From Epiperipatus broadwayi (lineage: Eukaryota > Onychophora > Udeonychophora > Euonychophora > Peripatidae): a stretch of 64,000 nt of DNA. The position numbers and the translations under genes were made by a program. Below are positions 1-13,950 of the stretch, one piece after another. The notes under the pieces are model-generated. The model had not been told where the DNA came from. It was given only the letters and a program-made list of their open reading frames with translations, and did no database searches. Each line of letters opens with the position of its first letter. Position 1 is the stretch's first letter. The stretch is from NCBI GenBank assembly GCA_028023455.1, contig JAQFVV010000321.1, forward strand, positions 372,001 to 436,000. The letters run 5' to 3'.

Positions 1-318
1 GATGTTAGGAGTAACAAAAAAAGATCTAAAACGCAATACATGATTAAGAGAACAAACAGGTGTTACTGACATCATTGAAAGAATTAAAAGATTGACATGG
101 AATAGGACTGGACATATTGCTAGAAGAGATGATAATAGATGGACAAGTGAAATATTAAATTAGATTCCAAGAGATTTAAAAGATCCAGAAAGAGAGCACA
201 TGTGAGATGGATGAAATAAGAAAGTGTGTATGAGTGATGTGGAAAAGAGAGGTTAGAGATCAGAGATGGATTGAACTTGGAGAGACCTTCATCCTGCAGT
301 GGACTGACAATGGTTAAC
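1..318 (+). mobile_element. RTE-like LINE, 3' end fragment (truncated by window edge)
   Basis: Conceptual translation with several stops gives the C-terminal tail of an RTE-type reverse transcriptase: a MLGVTKKD-like start, then QTGVTDIIERIK and HIARRDDNRWT, then a segment ending near DLHPAVD. The same order is seen in the better preserved minus-strand copy at 17398-18950. The copy is dead because stops interrupt the frame. It would lie in the first intron of the minus-strand gene that starts at 1850. Confidence 0.75.
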
Positions 319-1705
319 TATACTAACAAATAGATTTCCCTTATAAATTGCTTATGTTTTTACATTAACATTAAAAAATTTTTTTTAAAACTTTCTTATT
401 TTTCACAATTAAAAGACGTATAAAATAATACAAATTGCTAAAGTATTTTACAAGTGTACAGTTTTAGAATATGAATTAATCCAGTCTGTTTTTACTATGA
501 ACGACATGAATTTCATTTAAACATATTTGTAGAAGACAAATATTTCATTGTTTTGCAATATATATTGTATAAGATAATATACAATTATAGATTTATAGTA
601 ATGATAACTCTGAAATAACTATTATGACCATTGTTGTGTTGAAGAGATTATTAATAAATGTTAATGAATTAATGACTAAATATACTATTCGAATCAATGC
701 AGAAACAGCCATAATTTGGCTTTGTTTACTTCGTTATTTTTAATGATCACAATTTTTAAAACACATGGAAAGTGGTAAATGAAATAATTTATGAAAAACA
801 ATTCTCCTATACAATTTAATAATCTAAAATTTATAAAAAAAAAGAAGTCGTATTTGATTTGTCTTTGTATTATTTCAATTGATACACAATACACATCTCT
901 GAGAGTGTGTTTGCTCAAATGTTTAATTGCTCCATCTATAGAAGTTATTGTGTTAACAAAAAGTTTCTTATATCAAAATCTTTCGGTTTCAGTATGACAA
1001 AGTCATAGTTATTATAGCGCAACTACAACAAAAACGCATTTTACAAAATCTCAGATATATCAAAACATTTACAAAACGATTAAATTGCAGATATATAAAT
1101 GTACATCAATTTGCATTAAAAAATCGAACCTAATGCTGCATTAACTAAACTAAGTAAGACTATTATATTATCAATCTTCATGAATGACATAAATATATCA
1201 GTCTTCAATACTTTTAAATAAACGCAATGTTCCATAATGCTTTAGCACCAGAGATAGAGGCAGACTTGCTCAATATTTAATTAAGATGTTCGAATGTCCT
1301 ATTAGTAAAACCAATTTAATTGTTTACAAAAATGTTGTGATTCTTAGACAAATACTTATGAACAATTATTACAATTAATAAATCAATCGTTTTATACTAA
1401 TCAAATTTTATTAATTAATCTTACATTTTGATTGTTCAACTTCAAAAGCTTTTTTTTTTTTACCTACAATTCAACTTTTTTTTTTTAACCTTCTTTTTGT
1501 TGGAGAAAGAAAGTCTTTGAAAAAGAGTGTTGAAATTGAAACTTCAGATTAATTAATTAAATCTGAGTAATGCAAAAAATAAATGTATAAGGAGTTGATT
1601 TACTAAATATTAAATAATATGCAAAGTTATATTCAAATAATTATTAAAGTTGTAATTATAAATTTATAAAATAATTATTATAAAATCAGGTAATAAAATA
1701 TTTAC
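319..1705. other. AT-rich non-coding stretch, nothing recognised
   Basis: Only short chance open frames and T- and A-runs are seen here. It is probably intron of the minus-strand gene whose first coding exon ends at 1706. No further exon could be identified. Confidence 0.5.
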
Positions 1706-1850
1706 CAACCTCTTTGAACTGCTTTATATATTCTTTATTTTTTTCATTCTGATCGACAATTTCACTGAAAAGAAAATCGCAGACTTTAGAAATGTATTGT
1801 GAGTTTGGAGTTTCAGCGAAACGTTCGTTAACTTCCGCCATATCTAACAT
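1706..1850 (-). CDS. Candidate first coding exon of an unidentified gene (minus strand, leaves window to the left)
   Basis: On the minus strand an open frame starts at ATG 1850 (MLDMAEVNE...) or at the in-frame ATG 1841 (MAEVNERFAETPNSQYISKV...). It runs about 45-48 codons to a good donor, G|GTAAAT, just below 1706, ending in codon phase 1. The peptide is hydrophilic and rich in Glu, Lys and Asn (DQNEKNKEYIKQFKE), with balanced residue use unlike the chance frames around it. The DNA is less AT-rich and contains several CpGs, as a gene start often does. I do not recognise the family. The gene would be divergent to the TATDN3 gene, 13 kb away. It could still be a chance frame; the clean start-to-donor structure is the main support. 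Confidence 0.45.
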
Positions 1851-3480
1851 GAAGTTGTTTTAAACTTTTTATACGTAGGAAGTTTTTGCTTCATTAGAAA
1901 GACTGTGTAAATATTCGGTATGTTTATTGTCGGTAATAACATTGATTTTACTAGTAGTTAAAATTCTTAAATAAAAATAAATGATATAATTTTGTTTTAT
2001 TTTAATAGAAGATATTAAGAAGATTAAAGAATAAGAAAAATAATTTGTTATAAACACGTACTCATATTTACATAATACATATAAATAGCAACCATTGTTT
2101 TTTCTAAGTTAGCTATTAAGGAAAAATTTTACTGTTAGCAATATTAGAATTATATCTTATTAAGTTTCTATCCAAATTTACATAACTATATAGTTCATTT
2201 AATGACTTGAGAAAAATTATATATTTATGTTTTTCCATTTTATACTGAAAAAAAAAGTTATATTCTTAAGTAATAAATAAACTAATATAAATCTTGCCAA
2301 TTAATAGGTTTAACTTTGGGTCAATTGTCTAAAACCAATCAATGTAACACAAAAGAATAATTTTAATTCAGTATATTATTGCAAATATTTAACAAGTACA
2401 GGGTTCTTCATTATTTACGTTTGATTGGTTCCAGTGTAATCGAGTATAGACTGAATTAGTGAACAATGAGAGAGAATTTCCTATAGGAATAATGATAATG
2501 TTTAACCCGTATCATAGCTACTGTATCCTTTCTCTATTTCTTGAAGGATTAGGTGGATTTGGTTAAAATAAAACAACTAGTTTTATATTTCTTTAGCATC
2601 AGAAACCTAAAAAAAAAGACAGATGGCAGCACAGCCATTCAAATCTGAGAAAACATCTTGCTTATTGATGAACACTTGATAATACTCTTTCAAAGGACAT
2701 CTTCATGATTTGCAGGTTGATGACATTTCTGAATATAATTGGTGCATCAGTAAAAGACTTGGAGACACCAGGATTGATGAGTCTCCTGGGATTGAAACAT
2801 GTTGGAGTTTGTTTCTGCTGGTTCTGCGTATTTGCATGATGGTTTAATGTACTACAAATATGTTGAATCGTTTAGATTCTGTTAGGAGTTGGTATCATTA
2901 TCATTCTGAATTTGATACTGATTTCTTCTTGGTGGCAGTTAATACAGAGTTGTTTTATGTGCTGTTTTAATATGTACATGTTGTCAAGTTTTATAAATGG
3001 ATTTGACCAAATTTCTTTAAAGATAGTAACTTATTTCCCCTTTGGCTTCTGATTGGAATAAAATCGACTTTATTTGATTTCCCACATTTAACTACCATGT
3101 TTTGACATATAGAATTATTTTATTGAACATGATTGGCATCAGGCTTCCATTTGAATTTGACAGTTTAGATACAATTCTATTGAAGTTTTTCCATTGTTGA
3201 GTGAAATAGTACAATACCAAAAAAGTATTTCTCTGACTTTCTGGTGCATATATTCTGGTTTTTCGCTCATGGCTGTCAATCATTCTTGAGTGATTCAATT
3301 GTTACTAATTTTCTTTTCTGAACTAATATAATATCTGGTAAAATGAAAATGTAGAAAAGGTAGTTCTTTTATTAACAAAAAAGAAATGAGTAGCTCTTTC
3401 AAAGAAATAGGCTACTTAAATATTCAAATTTAAATTTTAATTTAAAATTGCCTATGTGAGCAGTTAATTAAACATTGATA
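1851..3480. other. Intergenic AT-rich DNA, no gene recognised
   Basis: This is the region upstream of the minus-strand exon. 2630-3300 is somewhat less AT-rich and holds broken frames on both strands (for example 68 codons at 3092-3298, minus). They match nothing I know. They may be a further part of the gypsy relic that follows on the minus strand. Confidence 0.4.
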
Positions 3481-3495
3481 TAAAGAATCATTTAA

Positions 3496-3960
3496 TCACA
3501 CCACTATATGCCATGGATATGATATAGTAAAAATATATTGAAAGCATGCTAGACAGTAATAAAGCTCAATATTATTTAAAAAGCTATCATTTCTATGTTT
3601 ATTCTTGAGTGTTTGCATATTACTTTCAGCTAATCTGTTGTAAATGAATGTTCTGGTGCAATAGTTTTTTTTTAAAAATATACCCATTTTTTTGCAATAT
3701 TTCAGGAATTCTTCACTGGTGAATTGTTGATGCATTGTCAGATACAAGATCATCAGAATGTCCAAAAAACCACGATGAGAAAACATGTTTCAGAGAATTT
3801 CAATAATTGATTGTGATATTATTGTAGATATGGTTGGTGATTTTATATTGATGATGACCAGGAAATGTCATTTGAATGGACCAGCCTAATCAATGTGGAT
3901 ACATTTCCAGTTTCATCCTTCTGAGAGTGAAGATATATTTTGAGGGGACTTACTTACATT
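3496..3960 (-). mobile_element. Ty3/gypsy-like integrase core relic
   Basis: Minus-strand translation gives SHRGFLDILMILYL, then QQFTSEEFLKYCKKMGI, then RLAESNMQTLKN. This is the usual order around the second Asp and the Glu of gypsy integrase cores (family pattern: G-P-E...SDN-G-x-QF-S-EF..., then N-G-x-AE-x-x-V-x-x-x-K). The Asp-Asn of the catalytic centre is damaged and stops and frameshifts occur upstream to about 3960. It is a dead fragment, separate from the one at 4034-4690 because the same integrase segment occurs in both. Confidence 0.7.
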
Positions 3961-4033
3961 GGTACATACACAGAAAGCAACTACTGATTTATTGAGTCCT
4001 TGTCAATGTTGCACCAATACACATAGTGTCAGA

Positions 4034-4690
4034 CTAATTACTTGCTGATTTAACACTATAACTATTTACATCTGGAATCCCACTTTCACAATGCTGTAAA
4101 TGATTTGTATCTCTGTTAAACTTTTTTCCATTATCAAATTGTATTAATCTTATTTGCCTAGATAAGATTTTCAATATTTCTACTGGTAACCATTTTTTTT
4201 TAAAAAAATATCTCATATCCATTGCTTTCTCATACTTTTAAATTTTTCTCAAACCATGGAGTCATCTAAATTTTCTTTTATAGTTGGTGATAATTTAGAA
4301 AAGTATGAAAATTTCTGGGCATTAACAATTCAGTTGGTGTCTTATTAGTAGCTCTACATGGAATGAAACGCTGAAAAAACATTGCATCTAAAAATGCTTC
4401 CATAATATCCTTGTGGCAGGTTTTATTCAACATGGATTTTAAGTGTTGAACTGTCTTCTCAGCAAGATCATTAGATTTGGGATACCTGTTAGAAAATCCT
4501 TAAATTGCTAAAATGAAAAGCTGCTCCTATTATCTGTCACAACAGTCTCCGAATATTTGTGATCTATAAAGATTTCTTTCAGTACTGTAATAATTCTCTC
4601 TGCATTCATCTACTGTATGAGTCCACAAGCATTAAGAATATATTATAACCATATCAACTCGAGTGCAGCCCACATTAGTTAGGTTGTAAC
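4034..4690 (-). mobile_element. Ty3/gypsy-like integrase C-terminal relic
   Basis: Reading the minus strand from about 4690, broken frames give TVVTDN..., YPKSNDLAEKTVQHLKSMLNK, a DAMFFQRFIPCRATNKTPTE segment and ELLMPRNF. These are followed by an open frame (4222-4034) with KKWLPVEILKILSRQIRLIQ and NRDTNHLQHC. This is the integrase Glu region followed by the small C-terminal domain typical of Ty3/gypsy pol (pattern W-x-x-G-x-V, then R-N-R-x-H-L). Frameshifts and stops make it inactive. Confidence 0.8.
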
Positions 4691-5771
4691 ATAGCAAAAA
4701 AATAAATAAATAAAAAAGAAAATATGTACAAACTACTTTATTATATGCCATTGGAATAAATTATATAAAAAGTGAAAGAAGGCTGATTTATACATTTGAC
4801 AATATTATTATTAGAAGGGAAATCTATGCCCAAACATGTATCAGTTTATTAATGAAGATTTGAACAATGTGTGATTATATATGTATTCATATATCGTAAA
4901 TTAGAGAAGTTGCACATGAGATTAAAATAAAATTAATTAATATATACTTTAATCATATTAAATGTTTTAGCAATTTATGCAGAATGTTATGCATCATTTG
5001 CTGTGAGATATGTGAGTAGAAAAATAATAATAAATGAGACTATAAAGGAAGAGGAAAAATGCTGTTGATCGTGAAACAAAATTAAAAAAACATTGTTTAT
5101 AAATTTTTAAAGGGTTTTTGAGATTCTTAGGGTTTTTCTTATTCTGAATTGATTTATAAATAAAATCTTGTCGATTATAGTACATTGAATGGTGAATTTA
5201 ATTCTAGGATCAAAAATTATGAATTAATGATATTTGAGAAATTAAAAATAAAAAAAGTAAAGTCGGCAAAGAATTTATATTTTCCTACATTGGAACGGAA
5301 AAAAAAACAAACAGCTTTTTTTTCTTTCTATAAAATAATATAATATTATATACAAGCTTGTTCCCCCTCCCCCCACATATTTTAGAAGAGAACAAAGGAA
5401 TATTTTTACTCGGGCAGAGGGGATGTCAAAGATTTTAAAATGAGGTCTACATTATAGTTCAAGTGCTGATATAATTCAAGTGATGGCAAATGATGTAGAC
5501 AGGAGATGAAAGATAACAGACAGGTATAAAAAGAGGTCATTTGAAATTTTCTCACTATGCAATTATTTATTTTTGATGTGGAGTTTGTACCATTACTGAT
5601 TTACATTGGAATGCTATTTTGATTCCAGATTGCAAGCTGTATATTGAAATAAGCATTGCAGGAGAAGAGACTTTTTAGCTAATTAAAATTGCAACATTTA
5701 TAGCAGAAACTATAATAATGTTTTCCTATAATAGTGGATTATTTGCCATGCAAGGCTAGTCAAAAACACTA

Positions 5772-5856
5772 TCATGAAAGGTAGGGACTGGTTCTATCTA
5801 CTTTAAACACCTTATGGAGGGGTGTAATCATAAACATATGACCAAAGATGTGAGGT
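5772..5856 (+). repeat. Copy of dispersed repeat family M2 (partial)
   Basis: It shares a stretch starting GGTAGGGACTGGTT and continuing TTATGGAGGGGTGTAATCAT...ATGACCAAAGATGTGA with the fuller copy at 59681-59887. Further relatives lie at 25258-25330 and 21684-22125. Confidence 0.7.
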
Positions 5857-8800
5857 CTGGTCCCAAAAATGTCACAACCAATCCCAACATTAAAATCATA
5901 TACGAAATGGAAGCAAGACCCTTGGTTGCATCATGAGAGGTGAGGATACATGGATTTAGTCAACTGGGCCCTCTAGATTTTACAAAATTCTTTACACCAA
6001 ATGTATATGTGAGAATATCATTTCCATCAGGGTTTTGACCTAAAATTGAAAAATTCAGGAAATCCCAATTGGATTTTGCAACACTTTTTTTAATGAAAGT
6101 ATATATCTGTCAATAGAAGTTAAAAAATTATAATTTGTTGTCTGCCAAAAAGCAGATTTCATGCATCATTTGCACAAATTATGACATCTTTCTGTTGTAT
6201 TGTAGGTCAAAGATGCATCTGCTAATATAACTTAGTTGTACTTTAAAATCCTATTTTATTTAATACAATTTGAGCACATGAACAAAGATATTGGAAAAAA
6301 GCAAACAACCCTTAAAATGTATTTCTGTCTCAGGTAACACTTTTCAATTGACCCAAAATGAAGAGAAGTAATTCAGTTAGAAATGTGTCTTAGAGTTCAT
6401 TTGTCCTTTTTTTATGTCTTTATTTAATGTTCACACTGTATGAAGTAAATTTATGAAAAAAAAACAATTTGATGAAGTTAATAACATTGTGAAGTTGCAT
6501 TTAGTAACAACAGATCTGTTAATATTGAATGGAGTTTAAAGTTTATATCTGAATAAAAATAATATAGTTTTTAGCCTAATAAATAATCATTAATATATTT
6601 ATTTAAAGTTGATGTCATCAAATAAAATAAAGCTATACTTTTCTCAAATTACATTTTTTTTACAAAGCTTTATTAATACACATGACAGTTTTGACTATAT
6701 TCAGTCTTCTTCAAATATAGATATAAAATGTTTCAATTATCTGAAGAGGACTGCTAGTCAGGTGAAACTATCATATGTATTAAGTAAAATATTATTGCAT
6801 TTTAAGAAGTGTGTTTTTTATTTTATAAATGTTTATAGTAACAATGTATTAGGAGTGAAAGAAGATTTAGATATCTTTGTAATGATGTCATCAAGTGACT
6901 CTATGCAGAGAATATAGCACTTGTACATTGAATTATAAGAAATGTATATATATATATATTGTTCCCTCACCATCGAGTTGATATAATAATAGGAAAATAC
7001 GACTAGCTCAGATAAAATGATTACGTTCGGCTAAAATACATATAATCTTAATATAATCAATAATAAAGATATCCTATGATAATATATACTATTTAACTAG
7101 CTCTAACTGATTAATAAATAATAAAAGGTTCAGTTTATGAAAATTAAATAAATAAAGTATTAATAAATCATGAGACAATAAAGTGAAGGACAAGCAGTAA
7201 AGAATTACATTGAGCTAATATCCCACAGGATACAATCTCAATGGCATAAGAATACTATCCCCCTTATTATTTCAAATAATAATAAATTCATAGCATTCTT
7301 AAGACTTTAAAATAATAACAATCAATTTAATATAATGTTACTAAATAAATTCTAATCTCTTTATTAAAACAATATAATTATAATTATCTCAGGTTCTTTA
7401 AAATAACTCTAATCAATTTATAATCTCCTGTAGTCAAATATGATAGAGGATTTTGTATCATTCTCAACTACACCTAACTAATAATAATAACAACAATAAT
7501 AAATAATAATAATAATCTTCGATAAATAATTATTAATCTTATCCACTGTTCAACATTATGATGACTAACAACAATGATAATAATAATAAGTAATACAATT
7601 CTTTTAGTTCTCATGTGGCATCTTAAATATATGGCATAATCTGATACAAACTGAAAATATGTGGTAACAAACAACGTTAAAATTCTATGCAATAAATTGT
7701 GCAATTAATTATGACCATAATAATAATATTAATGCAAAAAGGAAATTTCTCAAGTATATTATATTCTGAATCATTGTAATTTCTTAAAATAAATAATTAT
7801 ATCTGTACTGTGCAAATATTATGTTTATTTTGGTATCTGTCAATCATGTATTTGTGATGGTGAATAAATCAACATAACACAAAGTTTTATAAAACAAATT
7901 TAACAAATTTTATTATCCTATACATTTAACAAAAACTATATATACTATTTACAATTATCCTTAATAAAACCTAACAAATATAAAGCTAATGAAAATAATA
8001 TTAAGTTACATACTTCCACATTTTAAAAAAAATATAACAAATCAACAAGTAAATAAGCCTTTACTCCGACTTATATACTATTTATAGCACTTTTATTTAA
8101 AATATAATACAAATTTAAGACTACTCTTATAGTTTAATAAAAAAAATATCTATTAATTAAACATAGAGAGACCATATGGTTTTTATAAGTGTACATGAAA
8201 AATATAAAATATGAAATACTTAAATAATACTCATCTTTAAAATATGTTCAAATATTTTTACAATAAATCAATTAAACTTATCTACCATAATAGTGCTAGT
8301 GTTATTTTAAATATCTTTCTTGGTTTATTCGATAAATAAAATTGACTTTAATATAATTATAATATTGGTGTTCTTTTACATATTTTGCTTGGTACTACTC
8401 TCTAAATAAAAATCCTTATATGTGTGTTTCATGTATGTTTAAAATATAAAATAATATTCATAAAATACAAGCATTCATTCTATTTTGTGTTGTTCATTTT
8501 GGATGTTTTATTTTTTTTAAAAATATGCATTAACACGTAAAATCAAAATATCAAAATTATTCAAAAATCTCGTGAATAATTATCATCTCTTTTATGTTTT
8601 TTAAAAATAGTTTAATAAAAATATGAAAAATATCTATGATTCTTTATTATTCACTGTTAGCATTTACATTCAATTTCATTTGTATTTGACCTTAACCTAA
8701 ACCAAAACAAGAAAAAACTATCTCATCTCCTTTCAAAATAACAATACTACAATTCAAAATTATTCATTATTTTCTTTCATAAAATACAATGCTATATGAT

Positions 8801-10204
8801 GTAATAACTGTTGAAATTAAGATAGCGATACGATGCATAGAACCTGAAGAAATAACTAGAGTAATAGTATAAAATATATTGGATAATCTACATGGAAACT
8901 GTAAACGAAGAGGTATGACTTTTCTGTCTAATAACCTCAAATATAATAATAATGTCCAGGCTATTTATTCAGCACTCACTCGAACATTTTAAAATACAAA
9001 ATATCAAAAAAAAAATTTGTAGACACAGGGCTACATTATCTGTACTTGCATAAACTACTAAGATAACAATATAGGTTACTTTTCTATTTTCTCCATAGAT
9101 CCTACATATAAGCATCCAAAGGTTTCTTTACATACTCCCAAAGTCACTATCGATTAAAACTTCACAATAGATTTAACAACCTACATCGCAAAAATAACTA
9201 GCATTACTCTAAATAACAAACAAAATTCACATATGACTTTAACAATCTAAAACTACTACAAGAAAAGGTTTTATTCACTTTTAAAAAACTCAGCAATAAA
9301 AATACAAATGATTTTGTTTTAAAATATTAAAATCAATATTCAAAATATTTCCAAAAGTAGGGTTCATCCATTAAAGAATCATATAAAAATTATGAGTATC
9401 AATAAATTATATTACATTGGTAATATAAAAGAAAATGTATGCATATCTTTTTAAAATCATGGCTTATATCTTTAGAATAATAATAAAGTTTTATGTGTAA
9501 TTAATGCACACACACACATGTTCATACGTTCATATGACAAAGCAATATCATAAAAAATATTCCAAGCAATTCTAGAAAATGACAATAAAATATACATCAT
9601 ATAAAATTAATAAATTTTATAAAGTTTACCTAGTGACCCTACACTTGTCAGTCACTTATATTATATACATCTTCTGGTCCAATATTTAACATAAGAAAAC
9701 ATATTAATTAATAATAACAGTCATTCAGCATAACACTATTATACCTTTAAAATGTTTATGAAAACTTTACAAAATATTAAAATATTCTTTAAAAATATTA
9801 ATTTTGTTATAATAAATAAATATATTTAAATCTTTACTACCCTAACACCAATAAAAAACTTAATACTACTATTAGTATGTAAAATGTTAATAAAATTATA
9901 GTTACTAAACTCCAATTCTTTCTTTTCTTCAAAAAGTTCAATTTTAAAAAAGTTTTTTTCTTCCTTTCAATATTTCATAGAAGTTCCCCTGGCATGTTGT
10001 TGCTATGTGACACTACCGTCCGAAATTAAAAAAAAAAAAAGCTTTTTGTTTTTCCTCAACGCGCAGTTGTTCATAAGTAAAAAAAAAAAATGAAGTCGAC
10101 TTTTAAATCCAAAATCCTGTTTATGAAAATCTATAAATTACAGTCCATTGTCTGTAGCTTCCCAGAATAATAATTATTTGATGTGATATCACTTGAAAAA
10201 AGTT

Positions 10205-10378
10205 TCAAAAGTAATTTCCGGAGTTTTTCCCATTCATTTGGATCATATCGGCTTTAGATGCATCATTGTCAGGTATTATAAATCCATATGTAGGTTTACG
10301 GAAAATACGTATTTTTATATTCCATTCAAAATATTATTTTAGAGTAACGCAGATATATAATCTTTTATAATGGTTTAT
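10205..10378 (+). other. Small open patch resembling a 7TM receptor TM7 segment (doubtful)
   Basis: One plus-strand frame reads about 50 codons: FPEFFPFIWIISALDASL, then SGIINPYVGLRKIRIF, then a stop near 10370. The hydrophobic stretch followed by N-P-Y and a basic tail resembles the end of TM7 in rhodopsin-like receptors (NPxxY). The minus strand is also open over about 40 codons in the same place (RKPTYGFIIPDNDASKADM...), so the coding strand is uncertain. The patch is less AT-rich than its surroundings. No convincing splice acceptor was found on either strand. It may be a pseudogene piece or a conserved non-coding element. Confidence 0.2.
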
Positions 10379-13300
10379 TTCTTTAGTCAGGATAATATTT
10401 ATTCTTTTAATTATCAATTTTTTTTTTTTTTTTTTGATGAATAATTTAAAAAAAAAACAATTTTGTATTATACCAATAATTTACGGTATCTTTTAACAAT
10501 AATTTGTCATAATAATTATATCTGTAATAATGTCATTTTTTTAATTTTTAATCATTTTTCTTCAAGAGAGATTTGTAATAAACTTTTAAGTGAATATTTT
10601 AAAAGATTCACTGCAACTTTTTTTCAAAAACTATGTAGTACTAAGGTAAGCATAAACGGCATCTTTATCGTATACGTTCAATATTAAATTCATTTCCCAA
10701 TTTTTAAGAAATACTAGTGTTTTTAAGTTTTCAGATAGTTCTTTATCATCCAAATAAAGACTTTAAGATTTTTAAAATATAATGCATAAGCATGCCAGAT
10801 CTTTGAAAAATATTTCTATACAATACTCTTGCCAATATCCAAAGTATTAAAAATAAATAATAATACAAATTCTTCCATAATACATTTAAAACTATACTTT
10901 CCTTTATCAGCCGTACTTTTGTCATTAATTCTTTTAAACACATTATCTCTGGTTTTAAATCCATATTTTATCATGAAGTTGGCTTAAGCTTCAATAAAAA
11001 TAACTAGTAGAGAATTTTATTAATTTAAGGACGCATTATTACTTTGACTTACTAAATTGATAATCCTTCAAAACTTTTCTTAAAAAATAATATTATTAAG
11101 AAGTAGACTAAGTAATATTCCGATGTTGATAAATGTTAATAATATTGATAATAAAATAATATGTAATTAAGTAAGTGAGAGCATCTACTTTTATACCAGA
11201 TCTAACCTACAATATGATTGGTTATTTAATCTTCAACTTATGATCTAATTTACATATTTGTTAAGTTTAGGTTATCAAAATTTAGAAATAAAATTTATGA
11301 TTCATTAAAATATTAAACATTATTACAAAATTTAATTCTAAAATAATTTTATACTTTCATCTAACAAATTAAACACTTTAAAATAACATTTTTTAAAATA
11401 GTACTTTATTAATTTATCCAATATTTAATTTTAATGTATCTATTTTTAAAATTTAACTTTACTAACTACACTTATTTTAAAGCTATCTAATTAAATAATT
11501 TTCCTAACATTTATTTTTATGATACACAAATGTTTCAATTTTTTAAAACAATTCTAAAGTAATTTTGAAACTTTTTTTAGAAACCTTGCAGCACAAAGTA
11601 TATGTATTTGCTGGTCACATGACTTAAAAACCAGACAATATGTAGCAATTTTTATATTTACTATCTGAAAACAGAATTATCTTCAACATTTTATTACAAA
11701 ATATTATATAAAAAAAATAACAAAATATAATAATACAATTTGGAATAGTAAATTTTGAAATTATTTAATTAAACAGTAATAAATTAAATACATTTGTCTA
11801 CCACAAAATATTATACTTTTAATAAATAATTTATAATATAAATATTAAATCTAATTTTTATTTAAAATACGTTAGCTTATTTAATTTTAAGCCATTCTTT
11901 TAAAAATTAGCTTTTAACACTTTGTTTAACAGGACTTTTAATATATTATTTCACTATGGCCAGTTTTCCCAACCATACAAAAATCATAATATTTAACTTT
12001 ACTTTATAATTTTAGCATATTAACATGGTTTTTACATATTTATAACTTTTATCTTTACTTTAACAAAGTTTTAAAAATCTTATCAACATTATATAGCATT
12101 TATACTATTTAAGTTTTTCCCTTAATTTAAAAATTTTCCAAAACTGACTTAGTAAACCTATTTGGATCTAGTAAAAAGGATACAATATATATATTAATAA
12201 AATAAATTCTACAAGAGTATGTAGATAATTATCAATTATTATAGTAATAAATTTTGGTATAAAAATATATATGTATGTGATTATAGGATTAAATGTCTAA
12301 AATGGAATACAGTCCGCCAAATAGTAGATGATGCATAATGAACAACTCATTTATAAGAATATGATCAATTGTTGATTACAGTTTTATAATTGTAAATGTA
12401 GTAATATTCAGTTTTATAATATTTTGCATTATAGGCCATATTGGATTAACAAAGGATTTAGATTGTTGATGATTCTTTTGTGAAAATTGTTTGAAAATTA
12501 TCTTTCTAGATTCCTATTACAATTTGTATGCAATGGAATATTATCATTTGTTATATGGACAATTCCAATGTTTGAACATTTGAAATTTTATTGATAGATG
12601 GAAACTCTATGCTTAATTTATTGAAGCCATTTTGATTATATTTGAGAACATTCATCAATCTATGAAATTTGATGATGACAATCTATTCTACATTTGTTTA
12701 ATAAATTGGAAAAATAGATACAAGAATGAAATAGCTTGAGTTAAGTTTCTAAAATGTATAGTTACTAACCTAGTATCACATCTATACAACTATAATAGTG
12801 AATAATCTTGAATTCTAAACAAGTGTAAGTTTTTGAATTTCATGACATTTACATGTTAATATAAAAGAATTAAGAAGATCGTTGAATATATAACTGCAAG
12901 TAGTGCAAAGCTCTTCACTGATGAAAACCAATTGTTAGAAAGTAATCTAGATTCCAGCATTACCATTTAGTGTCCTTTTTTAACTCAAGCTTATAATATA
13001 TGAATGTGGAGAGAATATAGACAATTTACACACATTAGTAAAAATAATCAATTGGTTAGATGCTTGGATGGTAATGATACATTTAAAAACCAGAAATGAT
13101 GGGTTGAGCTTTGATCTAGAATTTTTATCTTTTGAGCTGATCAAGATAATTTTTCCTAGAAATTAATTTAATAATTTTTTATCAATTATATAATTATATA
13201 ATAAACAACTAAAATTTGATTGTCAATGGAAATAGGAAATGTATGATATTCCAGAATCTGTAAAGAACCACATAGAAAACAATACTAGTAAGCTCACAAC

Positions 13301-13786
13301 AAACTATCATAATTTTATATTTTTAATAATTTTGTCTATTTCTTAGAAATAAAATGTTGATTATTATTATTATTTATTAACAAATGTTGTATCAATACTG
13401 CATATTTATGTTTTATATAACTTTTTTGCTACTGCAAATTACTTTTGCATAAATAGAAAACTTCTCTTTGTATTATAGTTATTGTACTTTTTATTTTTAA
13501 AGTTAATGTACTGATATTTATATGATTAACTCTGATTAATCTGGAGCCTTTACATTTTAACTAATGATGTCTAAATATCCATATTTCTATCTCTGTTGGA
13601 TGGTTAGTTGGGTTGACTGTGAGATGACTATCTGAAAGAAAAATCTTAAATTAGTCGGTGATCTAAAAGCTCCAAAATTCATCCAGTCTAAACACGGCAA
13701 ATGGATTCACTAAGGACTACATGAGATTCTTCACTCTTTGTTTATATCACACGATCACCATTTCTTATGCTTGCTTATATCTGTTG

Positions 13787-13950
13787 TTAAAACAGACAAA
13801 ACTCACTATACATATTTTAGAAGCTAATCTGGGGATATTGTATGAGTAGGCACTAGATGGGGATTTTATGCACAAGCCTTCTGGCATCCATTGATTATTC
13901 TAGCTTGCTGTGTGTGGCAATATGTATAGTGAGTTCTGCCTGTTTTAACT
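13787..13950. repeat. Inverted-repeat element, family M1
   Basis: The ends are inverted copies of about 30 bp (GTTAAAACAGACAAAACTCA at the left; its complement with few changes at the right, ending in GTTTTAAC). The core carries GGATATTGTATGAGTAGGCA and CATCCATTGATTATTCTAG, which recur in four other copies (35225-35440, 50060-50240, 50512-50765, 62230-62411). This is a MITE-like element. Confidence 0.75.

Noticed and set aside
1706-1850. Assignment of the minus-strand exon to NSL1, the head-to-head neighbour of TATDN3 in vertebrates
   Set aside because: The peptide shows no resemblance that I can recognise, and 13 kb separate the two starts; shared neighbourhood alone is not enough.
6609-6917. 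102-codon frame
   Set aside because: Phe/Ile/Ser/Lys-rich as expected from AT-rich DNA, no motif, no splice or promoter context.
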